A DNA stretch of 64,000 nt, taken from NCBI GenBank assembly GCA_015063795.1, contig SVTL01000001.1:299614-363613 (forward strand), given 5' to 3'. The translations under genes were made by a program, and so were the position numbers. The stretch comes from Oscillospiraceae bacterium (lineage in GTDB: Bacteria; Bacillota; Clostridia; Oscillospirales; CAG-272). The notes beneath the pieces were generated by a model that saw only the letters and a program-made list of their open reading frames with translations, was not told the DNA's origin and did no database searches. Below, piece after piece: positions 49,280 through 58,386 of the stretch (position 1 is its first letter; each line of letters opens with the position of its first letter).

Positions 49280-52200
49280 ATGAAAAAACTCCTTGCGGCC
49301 GTTTTGATAACGGTTTCACTTCTGGTTTTGTCTCTTTTGCCCGCTTCTGCGGCTGAGCAGAAGGACGGCGACTTTTTTTACACCGTCGGGCAAGACGGTG
49401 CCACCATCACGCACACAACGCTCACGGAGGGGGAACTGAAGATTCCTTCATCTGTCGGAGGTTATCCGGTCATCGCGATCGGTCCTTGGGCTTTCGCGGG
49501 GCTTGGCGGGCTTACGGGCGATCTTGTGATTCCGCAGAGCGTGACAAAGATCGGCATGTATGCCTTTGAAAGGTGCAGCGGCCTGACGGGTGATCTTGTG
49601 ATTCCATCCGGTGTAACGAAGATCGAGGAAGGTGCTTTTTCCGGCTGCAGCGGTCTGAACGGTGAACTGGTGATTCCCGAGATGGTTACGGAGATTCAAG
49701 CGTTTGCTTTTCAAAATTGCGGCGGACTGAGCGGTAAGCTGGTCATTCCATCCGGTGTAACGGTGATCGGTGCAAGCGCTTTTGCCAACTGCAGCGGCCT
49801 GACGGGTGATCTTGTGATTCCGTCCGGTGTGACGAATGTTGCATCGAGTGCTTTTTACAGCTGCAGCGGTCTGAATGGCAAACTGGTCATTCCCGAGGGC
49901 GTGGAAGCGATCGGATCGGCTGCCTTTTATAACTGCAGCGGACTGACGGGGCAACTAACCATTCCCGAGAGCGTGGAAGCGATCGGATCTTTTGCTATTT
50001 CCGGTTGCAGCGGTCTGTCGGGCGATCTTGTGATTCCGTCCGGCGTGACGGAGATCGGCGCGAATGCCTTTTATAACTGCAGTGGACTGAATGGCAAGCT
50101 GGTCATCCCATTCGGTGTGGAAACGATTGGCTCAAGCGCTTTTTACGGTTGCAGCTTATTGTCCGGCGATCTTGTGATCCCTTCAAGTGTGACTGCGATC
50201 GGCCACAGCGCTTTTTACGGCTGCAGCGGTTTCACAGGCAAGCTTGAGCTGCCTTCCGGGATCAAGGCAATCGAAAACAATACGTTCCGCGATTGCAGTG
50301 GATTGACCGGTAAGCTGGAGATCCCTTCGGGCGTAACATCCATCGGCAACTATGCATTTTATAAATGCGGCGGCCTGAACGGTCATCTCTTGCTCCCATC
50401 CGATCTGACCACGATCGGCAACTATGCTTTTTACAACTGCAGTGCATTGACCGGCGAACTCAATCTCCCTTCCGGTCTGACTGCGATCGGAAACAATGCG
50501 TTTCAAGGCTGTACCGGCTTGAGCGGGGATCTGATCATCCCGAAGGGCGTGACTGCAATCAACAATTCTGTTTTTGACGGATGCGTCGGTTTGAACGGCA
50601 AGCTGTCGATTCCGCAGGGTGTTCTGTCGATCGGGAAGTACGCGTTCCGCAATTGCAGCAGCTTGATCGGAGCGCTCGAGCTTCCTTCCGGTGTGACATC
50701 CATCGGGGACTATGCGTTCCGCTATTGCCGCGGTCTGGACGGCAGGCTCACCATTCCTTCGACTGTCGCCTCGATCGGTTCTTATGCCTTCTATCAATGC
50801 TCCTCTCTCACAGGTGATCTTGTGATCCCGTCGGGCGTGACGGTGATCAATTCCTATGTCTTTGACGGCTGCAAAGGCCTGACCGGTAAGCTGGAAATCC
50901 CCGAAGGCGTGACATCCATCGGTAACTATGCGTTCCGCGGCTGTAGTTCACTCAACGGCGATCTTGTGATCCCTTCGAGCGTGACCATGATCGGTTCCGG
51001 TGCTTTCTATAACTGCAGCGGTTTGACCGGCAGTCTGGTCCTTCCGAAAAATATCACCATTGTCAGCTTTGGCTCCTTTTACAACTGCAAAAAACTCAGC
51101 GGCGATTTGACCATCCCGAGCGGTGTGAAGACCATTGGAGGCAGTGCTTTTTACAATTGCAGCGGCTTTGACGGCAAGCTTGAGATCCCGAACGGTGTTG
51201 AATCGATCGGCAATCAAGCCTTCAGCAATTGCTCCGGCTTAAGCGGCACGCTGACCATTCCGAACAGCGTCAAATCCATCGGTGCTCAGGCTTTCTTAAA
51301 CTGCAGCGGTCTGAGCGGCGATCTGACCATTCCGAATACCGTGGAGACAGTCGGCATGGAAGCGTTTGCCCATTGCAAGGGCTTCGACGGTAAGCTGACG
51401 CTCTCAACGGCGCTGAAAGCGTTGAATGCGAGACTTTTCTTTAACTGCAACGGCTTGACAGGAGATCTGGTGATCCCCGAAAGCGTTACGGTGATCGATC
51501 ACGGCGTTTTCTATCGCTGCATCTCCCTTGACGGCAAGCTGACCATTCCGTCAAGCGTACAGATCATCGGCAATCATGCCTTCTTCGACTGCGGAAAGCT
51601 GAGCGGTACGCTGTCTTTGCCCAACGGGATGACCTATCTCGGCAAGTGGTCCTTCGCAGACTGTGCCTCTCTGTCCGGCGATCTTGATCTTCCGGGCGGA
51701 TTGACCTTCATCGGCGAAGCAACCTTCTGGAACTGCAGAGGCTTGAGCGGTGATGTTGCCATTCCCGAGGCTGTTGAGTCCATCGGTGCTTATGCATTCG
51801 GAGGCTGCAGCGGTCTCAACGGCACCCTGACTCTTTCTCCGAGTCTGAAAGCGATCGGCGAACACGCCTTTGACGGCTGTATCGGGCTGAGCGGTACGCT
51901 TTCCATTCCGACAAGCGTCAAGCAGATCGATCGGTATGCCTTTTTGGATTGTCGCTCGTTTACAGGCAGTCTGACCATCCCCGACGGCATGGAAACGATC
52001 GCGGAGGGAGCCTTCTTCGGCTGCAGCGGCTTTGACGGCGTCTTGATCCTTCCGTCTTCTCTGACCGCCATCGAAAAGGGAGCCTTCCACGGCTGCGGAA
52101 GACTGAGCGGTCAGCTGTCCATCCCCTCCTCGGTTTCTCAGATCGGAAGCTGGGCCTTCCGCGATTGCGGCAGCTTCACGGGTGATCTGATCCTTCCCGA

Positions 52201-53068
52201 CGGCATGACCGAGATCGCCGAGTACGCCTTTACCAATTGCAGCGGCTTTAACGGACGTCTTCTCATTCCCGCGAGCGTAACGGTGATCGGAAACGAAGCG
52301 TTTGCCGGCTGCAGCGGATTGAACGGTGCGCTTCTTCTTCCCGAAAATCTTCAGGAGATCGGCTGGGGCGCTTTCTACAACTGTGAAGGCTTTGCCGGCG
52401 GTGTGGTGATTCCGAAGAGCGTGAAGAAGATCGGCGCAGAGGCCTTCCTTGCCTGCCGCAAGCTGGTGAAAGCGGATTTCGAGGGCGATGTTCCCGAGCA
52501 GTTCGGATACGGTGTCAGCAGTACGATCGCACCCGTTTTTGATGAAAATGCCAACGGCTTCGTCATCTATTATCACAAGGGTACGATTGGCTGGGAGTCT
52601 CCTCTTTGGTCGGCGCCGGACGGCAAAACCTACCAAACGGCTTTGTTTGACAGCGACAAGCTCTCCTGCAACACCACCTCTGATGTGGCCTTCCATGAGT
52701 CCGGTCTTGCAAGCGGCATTTCCGTTGGTACAACGATCGAAACGCTTGCGGATCAGTTTACCACCGATTCGCTTGCCTTTACCGATAAGGACGGTCAGCC
52801 TCTGGCGGCCGATGCCAAGCTGAAGACGGGTGACAAGGTCAGGCTGATGGCTGATGACGGCAAGACCGTTCTCGATGAGGTGACCGTCGTCATCACAGGC
52901 GACGTTACCTGTGACGGCGAAAGCAACGTGCTTGATATGCTGAGATCGGCGCTGTTGACCGAAGGCGGTTCCGCCGAGTTCTGGGAAACGCTTGCCTGCG
53001 ATATGGACGGAAACGGCAGCGTGGATGTGTTTGACATCATCGAGATGATCAAAACCATTGCTGCATAA
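49280..53068 (+). CDS. Giant BspA-type leucine-rich repeat surface protein with dockerin
   Basis: A 1,262-residue paralogue of the preceding gene. Signal peptide (1-25), about 44 very regular LRR_5 repeats (about 45-1085) such as GDLVIPSGVTEIGANAFYNC followed by SGLNGKLVIP, then the same stalk-like domain (SVGTTIETLADQF through LKTGDKVRL) and a dockerin (about 1203-1262) with DVTCDGESNVLD and DMDGNGSVDVFD. Repeats are more alike than in the first protein, also at DNA level, suggesting recent expansion by unequal exchange. Predicted extracellular, attached through cohesin-dockerin pairing. RBS is AAAGGGAAG; its own promoter lies about 80 bases upstream. Confidence 0.92.
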   Translation: MKKLLAAVLITVSLLVLSLLPASAAEQKDGDFFYTVGQDGATITHTTLTEGELKIPSSVGGYPVIAIGPWAFAGLGGLTGDLVIPQSVTKIGMYAFERCSGLTGDLVIPSGVTKIEEGAFSGCSGLNGELVIPEMVTEIQAFAFQNCGGLSGKLVIPSGVTVIGASAFANCSGLTGDLVIPSGVTNVASSAFYSCSGLNGKLVIPEGVEAIGSAAFYNCSGLTGQLTIPESVEAIGSFAISGCSGLSGDLVIPSGVTEIGANAFYNCSGLNGKLVIPFGVETIGSSAFYGCSLLSGDLVIPSSVTAIGHSAFYGCSGFTGKLELPSGIKAIENNTFRDCSGLTGKLEIPSGVTSIGNYAFYKCGGLNGHLLLPSDLTTIGNYAFYNCSALTGELNLPSGLTAIGNNAFQGCTGLSGDLIIPKGVTAINNSVFDGCVGLNGKLSIPQGVLSIGKYAFRNCSSLIGALELPSGVTSIGDYAFRYCRGLDGRLTIPSTVASIGSYAFYQCSSLTGDLVIPSGVTVINSYVFDGCKGLTGKLEIPEGVTSIGNYAFRGCSSLNGDLVIPSSVTMIGSGAFYNCSGLTGSLVLPKNITIVSFGSFYNCKKLSGDLTIPSGVKTIGGSAFYNCSGFDGKLEIPNGVESIGNQAFSNCSGLSGTLTIPNSVKSIGAQAFLNCSGLSGDLTIPNTVETVGMEAFAHCKGFDGKLTLSTALKALNARLFFNCNGLTGDLVIPESVTVIDHGVFYRCISLDGKLTIPSSVQIIGNHAFFDCGKLSGTLSLPNGMTYLGKWSFADCASLSGDLDLPGGLTFIGEATFWNCRGLSGDVAIPEAVESIGAYAFGGCSGLNGTLTLSPSLKAIGEHAFDGCIGLSGTLSIPTSVKQIDRYAFLDCRSFTGSLTIPDGMETIAEGAFFGCSGFDGVLILPSSLTAIEKGAFHGCGRLSGQLSIPSSVSQIGSWAFRDCGSFTGDLILPDGMTEIAEYAFTNCSGFNGRLLIPASVTVIGNEAFAGCSGLNGALLLPENLQEIGWGAFYNCEGFAGGVVIPKSVKKIGAEAFLACRKLVKADFEGDVPEQFGYGVSSTIAPVFDENANGFVIYYHKGTIGWESPLWSAPDGKTYQTALFDSDKLSCNTTSDVAFHESGLASGISVGTTIETLADQFTTDSLAFTDKDGQPLAADAKLKTGDKVRLMADDGKTVLDEVTVVITGDVTCDGESNVLDMLRSALLTEGGSAEFWETLACDMDGNGSVDVFDIIEMIKTIAA

Positions 53069-53089
53069 CCGAAAAAACGAATAAAAAAA

Positions 53090-53124
53090 CGATCCCCCTG
53101 CGGCTTTGGACCGTAGGGGGATTT
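53090..53124. terminator. Bidirectional intrinsic terminator
   Basis: ATCCCCCTGCGG pairs with CCGTAGGGGGAT with one mismatch. A T run follows on the minus strand (CGTTTTTTTATT), a weaker one on the plus strand. Confidence 0.82.
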
Positions 53125-53192
53125 CGTATATATCAAAAGATGAAGTTTACGCTTGTTGAAAAGATGCTTGTCGTTTTTTTTTGGAAGAAAGC

Positions 53193-54149
53193 TTAGCGCT
53201 CCTCGCGGAAATAGGGAAGACCGAGAGCAGCAGGCGGCTGATTCTCACGCTTCTTGCTGACGCTGGTGACGATCAGCACGACGATGGTGACTACATAAGG
53301 AAGCATCTGAAGCAGAGGCGTTGCGCTCATGTCCAGACGGATGCCGAGAAGCGTGGGCAAGTGAGAGCCTGCCAGATACAGCATACCGAACAGGATCGAG
53401 CCGATGATGCTGATGTGGGGGCGCCACAGCGTAAAGATAACCAGCGCGACGGCCAGCCAGCCCAGAGCCTCAATGCTCTTGTAGGCCTCGTAGGAGCCCG
53501 AATAGTCCATGATGTAGTAGAGACCGCCCAGAGCCGCGATGCCGCTTCCGATGCCCGTAGCGACGTATTTATACAGCGTAACGTTGATGCCCACCGCATC
53601 GGCGGTTGCGGGGTTTTCGCCCACGGCACGCAGGTGCAGACCAACCTTGGTGCGGGAGAGCACAAACGAAGCGGCGAGGGCAATGAGGATGGCCACATAC
53701 ATCAGCACACCGCAGTATTTCAGCGAAGTGGAGCTGTCGGCAAAGGGGAAACGGAAGTAATCCAGCGCATAGAGATAGCTCATCGCTTCGGTGGCAAGGC
53801 TCGACATGATGAACTTGGTCGTACCGACGCCGAAGGTGGTCATGGCAAGACCGGTCACGTTCTGATTGGCCTTCAGCGACACGGTGAGGAAGCTGTAGAT
53901 CATCCCCATCAGAACACCGCCGGCAAAAGCGGCAAGAACGGCGAGGATCAGGATCAGGAAAGGCGGAAGGGCCGATCCGTACATCACATGAAGCGCCAGA
54001 CAGCCGCAGGCACCGCCCATGCACATGATGCCGGGGATTCCCAGATTCAGATGTCCCGATTTTTCGGTGAGGATCTCTCCCGTACAGCCGAAAAGAAAGG
54101 TCATGCCCAAAGGAATGGCTGTGAGCAGATAATCAAGAAACATATTCAT
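53193..54149 (-). CDS. BMP-type nucleoside ABC transporter permease 2 (YufQ/NupQ-like)
   Basis: A 318-residue inner-membrane permease with about nine helices. GEILTEKSGHLNLGIPGIMC near residue 25 is the EKxG-N-G motif of BPD_transp_2 permeases. LRAVGENPATADAVGINVTL (about 180) is the coupling-helix region that contacts the ATPase. It pairs with the permease encoded just upstream; its ATG overlaps that stop codon (ATGA). With the BMP lipoprotein and ATPase it forms an importer of the RbsC/NupQ class, expected to take up purine nucleosides given xpt at the head of the operon. It is the last gene before the bidirectional terminator. Confidence 0.92.
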   Translation of the reverse strand: MNMFLDYLLTAIPLGMTFLFGCTGEILTEKSGHLNLGIPGIMCMGGACGCLALHVMYGSALPPFLILILAVLAAFAGGVLMGMIYSFLTVSLKANQNVTGLAMTTFGVGTTKFIMSSLATEAMSYLYALDYFRFPFADSSTSLKYCGVLMYVAILIALAASFVLSRTKVGLHLRAVGENPATADAVGINVTLYKYVATGIGSGIAALGGLYYIMDYSGSYEAYKSIEALGWLAVALVIFTLWRPHISIIGSILFGMLYLAGSHLPTLLGIRLDMSATPLLQMLPYVVTIVVLIVTSVSKKRENQPPAALGLPYFREER

Positions 54150-55258
54150 TTGCCGGCGCCTCCTTTTTTGGCATTTTGATCCGAATCGCGGAACTTCAGA
54201 CGGTAGCTGATGAAGAATTCACATCCGATGATGAAGAAGAGCACAATGCCGACCACCATATCGGGGAAGGAGGAGTCGATGTTGAAATTGGTGGAGATCT
54301 GTGCCGATCCCTGATCGAGGAAGGTGATGAAGGCCGAGGAGCCGATCATCACGATGGGGTTAAATTTCGCCAGCCAGGAGGCCATGATGGCGGTGAAGCC
54401 GAGACCGCCGACGGTTGTGGTGGTGATGGAGTGGTCGAGCGCACCGACGATCAGGAAACCGGCAAGACCGCAGATAGCACCCGACACGATCATGGTACGG
54501 ATGATGACCTTGCCAACGCCGATGCCGATGTAACGGGCGGTGTTTTCGCTTTCGCCCACCACCGAGATCTCATAGCCCTGCTTGGTGCGGCTGAGATAGA
54601 TGTGGACAACAAAGGTGAGGATCAGCGTGATGGCAATGAGCAGGAAATATTCATGGAAGACGATGGGCAGATGTCCCACCGAGAGAGCACCCAGAACGCT
54701 GGAGCCGCTGGGCGTCCAGATGACCAGGAAGAAGGACACAAGACCGGTGGCCACGTAATTCATCATCAGCGTGAACAGCGTTTCGTTGGTCTTCCAGAGT
54801 GCCTTGAAGATGGCGGGGATACAGCCCCAGACCGCGCCTGCAAGGACGGCGGCGAGAAGCATCAGCACCAGCAGAACGGTGTTGGGAAGGCTTCCGCCCA
54901 GATAGAAGGCAACGGCGACCGCTGCCAGCGCGCCGATCAGTGTTTGTCCCTCTGCGCCGATGTTCCAGAAGCGCATACGGAATGCAGGCGTAACGGCCAG
55001 CGAGATGCAGAGCAGAACGGCGGAGTCCTTGGCCAGCTTCCAAAGGCGGCGGGCGGAGCCGACGGCACCGTCGATGAGCGTTTCGATGAATTCGAAGGGG
55101 TTGGCGTTGATCAGAAGCACCGAAAGGACCGAGCAGAGCAACAGAGCTGCGGCGACGGCGGCAACGCGGATGAGCATGGCTTTTCCAAGCGGAATGGTGT
55201 CCCGCTTGACGATATGAAAGGCAGGCTCGTGCAGGGAAGTGTTGTTTGGCTTTTTCAC
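54146..55258 (-). CDS. BMP-type nucleoside ABC transporter permease 1 (YufP/NupP-like)
   Basis: A 370-residue permease with an extended charged N terminus and about nine helices. AVTPAFRMRFWNIGAEGQTL (about 95) is the family signature, and YEISVVGESENTARYIGIGV is the ATPase-contact segment. The start is GTG at 55258, one base after the ATPase stop codon, with GGAGG nine bases upstream; the longer frame overlaps the ATPase gene. It heterodimerises with the second permease to form the membrane channel of the nucleoside importer. Confidence 0.92.
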   Translation of the reverse strand: MKKPNNTSLHEPAFHIVKRDTIPLGKAMLIRVAAVAAALLLCSVLSVLLINANPFEFIETLIDGAVGSARRLWKLAKDSAVLLCISLAVTPAFRMRFWNIGAEGQTLIGALAAVAVAFYLGGSLPNTVLLVLMLLAAVLAGAVWGCIPAIFKALWKTNETLFTLMMNYVATGLVSFFLVIWTPSGSSVLGALSVGHLPIVFHEYFLLIAITLILTFVVHIYLSRTKQGYEISVVGESENTARYIGIGVGKVIIRTMIVSGAICGLAGFLIVGALDHSITTTTVGGLGFTAIMASWLAKFNPIVMIGSSAFITFLDQGSAQISTNFNIDSSFPDMVVGIVLFFIIGCEFFISYRLKFRDSDQNAKKGGAGK

Positions 55259-55259
55259 G

Positions 55260-56819
55260 TCAGTTGCCCTCCTTTTCGGTAAGCTCAGGAGCGTCAGCAC
55301 GCTCGGCTTTGGTCATCAGCAGACCGATCTCTTCCTTGGTGGTCTTTCTGCCGTCCAGAATACCGGTCACGCGGCCGCCGCAGATGACCAGAATGCGGTC
55401 GCACAGCTCGACAAGAACGTCCAGATCCTCGCCGACGAAGATGACCGAAACGCCTTGCTCCTTCTGCTTGGTCAAAAGACCGTAGATGGTGTAGGAGGAG
55501 TTGATGTCCAGACCGCGGACGGGATAAGCGGCCATCAGGACGGTGGGGGCGGCGGCGATCTCACGGCCGACCAGAACCTTCTGCACGTTGCCGCCCGACA
55601 GACGGCGGACGGGTGTGTGCGTGCTGGGGGTGGAGACCTCCAGCTCTTCAACGATCTTCTTGGCCAGATCGCCCGGCTTCTTGCGGTCAACGAACATCGA
55701 ATGCCCCTTGCGGTAGCTGCGGAGCATCATGTTGTCCACCAGGTCCATGTTGCCGACCAGGCCCATGCCCAGACGGTCCTCGGGAACGAAGGAAAGACGG
55801 ACGCCCAGCTCACGGATGGCCACGGGATCTTTATCGCGCAGGTTTTCTGTGGTATCGTTTTTGGGATTGTGGTAGAGGATCTCGCCCTCGATGGGGTGGC
55901 AGAGACCGGCGATGGATTCAAGAAGCTCCTTCTGACCGCTGCCCGCGATGCCGGCAATGCCGAGGATCTCACCCGAACGGGCGGTGAAGGAGACATCGTC
56001 AAGGATCTTAACGCCTTCGGCATCGGTCATGCTCAGATGCTTGATCTCCAACCGGTCGGTAACGTTTTTCGGCTCGGGCCGATCGATGTTCAGCTCCACC
56101 TTTTTGCCGACCATCATTTCGGTCAGCTGCGATTCATTGGTCTGCGCCGTTTCCACTGTTGCCACATGCTCGCCCTTGCGGAGAACGGCAACACGGTCGG
56201 AGATGGACAGAACCTCATGAAGCTTGTGGGTGATGATGAGAATGGATTTGCCGTCTGCGCGCATACGGCGCAGGATATCGAACAGCTTATCGGTCTCCTG
56301 AGGCGTCAGCACGGCGGAGGGCTCATCGAGAATCAGAATATCGGCACCGCGGTAGAGAACCTTCAGAATCTCAACGGTCTGCTTTTCGGAGACCGACATT
56401 TCGTAGATCTTCTTTTTCGGATCGATGCGGAAGCCGTACTTGTCGGCGATCTCCTGAACGCGACGGTTGACGTCGCGGATGTTGAATTTTTCTTCGCTGT
56501 CAACACCCAAAACGATGTTTTCCGCGGCGGTGAAGAGATCGACCAGCTTGAAGTGCTGGTGGATCATGCCGATTCCGTGGCGGAAGGCATCCTTGGGCGA
56601 GCGGATGACCACCTCCTGCCCATCAACGGCAATGGTACCGTGGTCGGGGTAGTAGATGCCCGCGATCATATTCATCAGCGTTGTCTTGCCGCAGCCGTTT
56701 TCGCCGAGGATCGCCAGGATCTCGCCGCGGTATACGGTCAGGTCAACGTCTTTGTTTGCTGCTAACGTTCCGAAATACTTGGAGACCTTCTTCATCTCCA
56801 AGGCAACCGGCTTGTTCAT
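55260..56819 (-). CDS. Nucleoside ABC transporter ATP-binding protein, two ATPase domains (YufO/NupO-like)
   Basis: A 519-residue protein with two tandem ABC domains, as in the sugar/nucleoside RbsA-type class. The first has Walker A GENGCGKTTLMN (about 34-45), signature-region VSEKQTVEIL and Walker B ILILDEPSAVL. The second has GIAGSGQKELLESIAG, RRLSGGNVQKVLVGREIA as its signature and a degenerate Walker B (LMAAYPVRGLD), so ATP hydrolysis is probably asymmetric, as is known in this class. A strong terminator in the 154-base gap upstream separates it from the binding-protein gene and would lower its expression relative to that gene. Confidence 0.94.
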   Translation of the reverse strand: MNKPVALEMKKVSKYFGTLAANKDVDLTVYRGEILAILGENGCGKTTLMNMIAGIYYPDHGTIAVDGQEVVIRSPKDAFRHGIGMIHQHFKLVDLFTAAENIVLGVDSEEKFNIRDVNRRVQEIADKYGFRIDPKKKIYEMSVSEKQTVEILKVLYRGADILILDEPSAVLTPQETDKLFDILRRMRADGKSILIITHKLHEVLSISDRVAVLRKGEHVATVETAQTNESQLTEMMVGKKVELNIDRPEPKNVTDRLEIKHLSMTDAEGVKILDDVSFTARSGEILGIAGIAGSGQKELLESIAGLCHPIEGEILYHNPKNDTTENLRDKDPVAIRELGVRLSFVPEDRLGMGLVGNMDLVDNMMLRSYRKGHSMFVDRKKPGDLAKKIVEELEVSTPSTHTPVRRLSGGNVQKVLVGREIAAAPTVLMAAYPVRGLDINSSYTIYGLLTKQKEQGVSVIFVGEDLDVLVELCDRILVICGGRVTGILDGRKTTKEEIGLLMTKAERADAPELTEKEGN

Positions 56820-56908
56820 GTATGTTCCTCCAAAATGAATAGAAGTGATAACAAGACTTCAGCAAGCCGCTCCCGTTTGTGAGAACGAAAACGGGTTGCT
56901 CAAGCCTT

Positions 56909-56960
56909 GTAAAAAAGGAGAGACGGGGATGCCGCTGAAAGAAGCGACACCCCGTCTGTG
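56909..56960 (-). terminator. Attenuating terminator between binding protein and ATPase genes
   Basis: On the minus strand AGACGGGGTGTCGC pairs with GCGGCATCCCCGTCT (near-perfect) and is followed by CTCCTTTTTT. Partial read-through would yield more binding protein than transporter core. Next to it, CCCGTTT and AAACGGG form a second, smaller hairpin (56876-56896). Confidence 0.88.
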
Positions 56961-56973
56961 TTTGTGTGTTGGA

Positions 56974-58227
56974 TTAGAACTTGGCGTTCAGCAGGGTAAT
57001 GCCGTCGATCTGGATGTCGAAGCAGGGAGCAGAACGGAATTCAGACTCATGGAAGTAGCCGTCCTTGATCACTTCGGTATCAGCGGTGTAAGCGGCATCG
57101 GTGTCAACGTCAGCCATATAGCTGGTCAGATTGCCGTTGGCATCCACCTTGGCGTTGACATTCTTGGTGTTCTCACCCTCGGTGACAACGGTCACGGTGA
57201 ACGTGGAGGTATCGAATACCTTCAGAGAACCGTCAACCAGCTTTGCCTTGATCTCGTCGATCTTAGCCTGGGTACCCTCGGCAGCAGCCTGGGTGTTGAC
57301 TTCGGCCAGAGCAACCGAGCCGGTGGAGATGGTACCGGTCCAGTCAACAGCGATCTCTTCGCCGTTCATGTAGCTGTTGCAGATGTAGACAAAGTAAGGA
57401 GTCCAGTCGATCTTGGAGGAAACGATGAAGGTGTTGGGGCAGGAAGCAACGGTGCTGCCGTTGTAAGAAACGTTGGGAACGCTTCTTTCCTCGCAAGCGG
57501 TAGGAGCACCCATGGAGTCAGCGTGCTGGCTGATCAGGACGCAGCCGTTGTTCATCAGAGCGATGGCGGCGTTCTTCTCTTCGTTCTCATCGTACCAGCT
57601 GCCGGTGAACTGAACGTCCATGGTCACGCTGGGGCAGATGTACTTGGCGCCCAGATAGAAAGAGGTGTAACCGGAGATAACTTCAGCATAGGTGAAAGCG
57701 CCGACATAACCGATCTTGGCCTGCTCGGCGGTGATCTTGCCGGAAGCGATCATCTCGTTCAGCTTCAAACCGGCAGCAACACCGGCGAGGAAGCGTCCTT
57801 CGTAGATGGAAGCGAAGGCGTTGTGGAAGTTGGCAAGGCCCTCGGTGTGAGCCATCGTACCGGTAGCGTGGCAGAACTGAACATCGGTGAATTCCTTAGC
57901 AGCCTTGATCATGTAGGTCTCATGGCCGAAGGAGTCGGCAAAGATGATGTCGCAGCCCTCGTCAACAAGGTCTGCAGCGGCTTCGTAGCAATCGTTGGAT
58001 TCGGGGATGTTCTTCTTCATGATGACCTGGCTCTCAGACAGACCGAGCTGCTCGGCGGCGCGCTCAACAGCCTCGATGAAGTTGAGGTCATAGGTGGAAG
58101 CTTCGTCGTGAAGCAGGATAACACCGAGCTTGAACTCGTCCTCGGTCTTGTTGCAGGAGACCATGGAAAGGCAAACAGCGGCGACCATGATGACCAGCAG
58201 AGAAAGGGTTAAGATTTTCTTGAACAT
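56974..58227 (-). CDS. BMP-family nucleoside-binding lipoprotein
   Basis: A 417-residue periplasmic-binding-protein-type lipoprotein. The signal peptide ends in a lipobox (LSMVSC, Cys at about 25). The mature protein has the Bmp/PnrA fold: FKLGVILLHDEASTYDLNFI at the first strand, DIIFADSFGHETYMIKAA, a long LNEMIASGKITAEQAKIGYV, and VLISQHADSMGAPTACEERS in the ligand cleft. BMP proteins bind purine nucleosides and hand them to NupOPQ-type permeases. It has a strong AGGAGGA site, lies 159 bases after xpt, and is followed by an attenuating terminator. Confidence 0.94.
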   Translation of the reverse strand: MFKKILTLSLLVIMVAAVCLSMVSCNKTEDEFKLGVILLHDEASTYDLNFIEAVERAAEQLGLSESQVIMKKNIPESNDCYEAAADLVDEGCDIIFADSFGHETYMIKAAKEFTDVQFCHATGTMAHTEGLANFHNAFASIYEGRFLAGVAAGLKLNEMIASGKITAEQAKIGYVGAFTYAEVISGYTSFYLGAKYICPSVTMDVQFTGSWYDENEEKNAAIALMNNGCVLISQHADSMGAPTACEERSVPNVSYNGSTVASCPNTFIVSSKIDWTPYFVYICNSYMNGEEIAVDWTGTISTGSVALAEVNTQAAAEGTQAKIDEIKAKLVDGSLKVFDTSTFTVTVVTEGENTKNVNAKVDANGNLTSYMADVDTDAAYTADTEVIKDGYFHESEFRSAPCFDIQIDGITLLNAKF

Positions 58228-58386
58228 GATGCATGTTCCTCCTCATAATGTTTTCGGCGCCGCTTTCTCCGATGCCGAGCGCGGAATACATAGCCGCATG
58301 AGACCGATCGGCTGTGTATTTCGCTTTCGTGCGAAGAGATCGCGGTCTGCCGTATCTACAAAAGCATACGCTTTTATAAATCGTTA
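58228..58386 (-). promoter_or_regulatory. Structured xpt-BMP intercistronic leader
   Basis: This gap has no gene. On the minus strand it contains a stem of 12 positions, AATACACAGCCG and CGGCTATGTATT (58285-58320, one mismatch, 12-base loop). Before it is AAAAGC-GTAT-GCTTTT, and after it a GC-rich CGCGCTCGGCATCGGAGAAAG segment leads into the ribosome binding site. No T run follows the main stem, and it does not match the purine riboswitch consensus. Confidence 0.5.

Noticed and set aside
45960-53068. CRISPR-like or satellite repeat array
   Set aside because: The strong periodicity is coding: roughly 69-72 base units translate to LRR_5 repeats in one open frame, without unique spacers.
55239-58212. 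Two long plus-strand frames opposite the nucleoside transporter ATPase and binding protein
   Set aside because: Shadow frames produced by the codon bias of the minus-strand genes; no translation signals.
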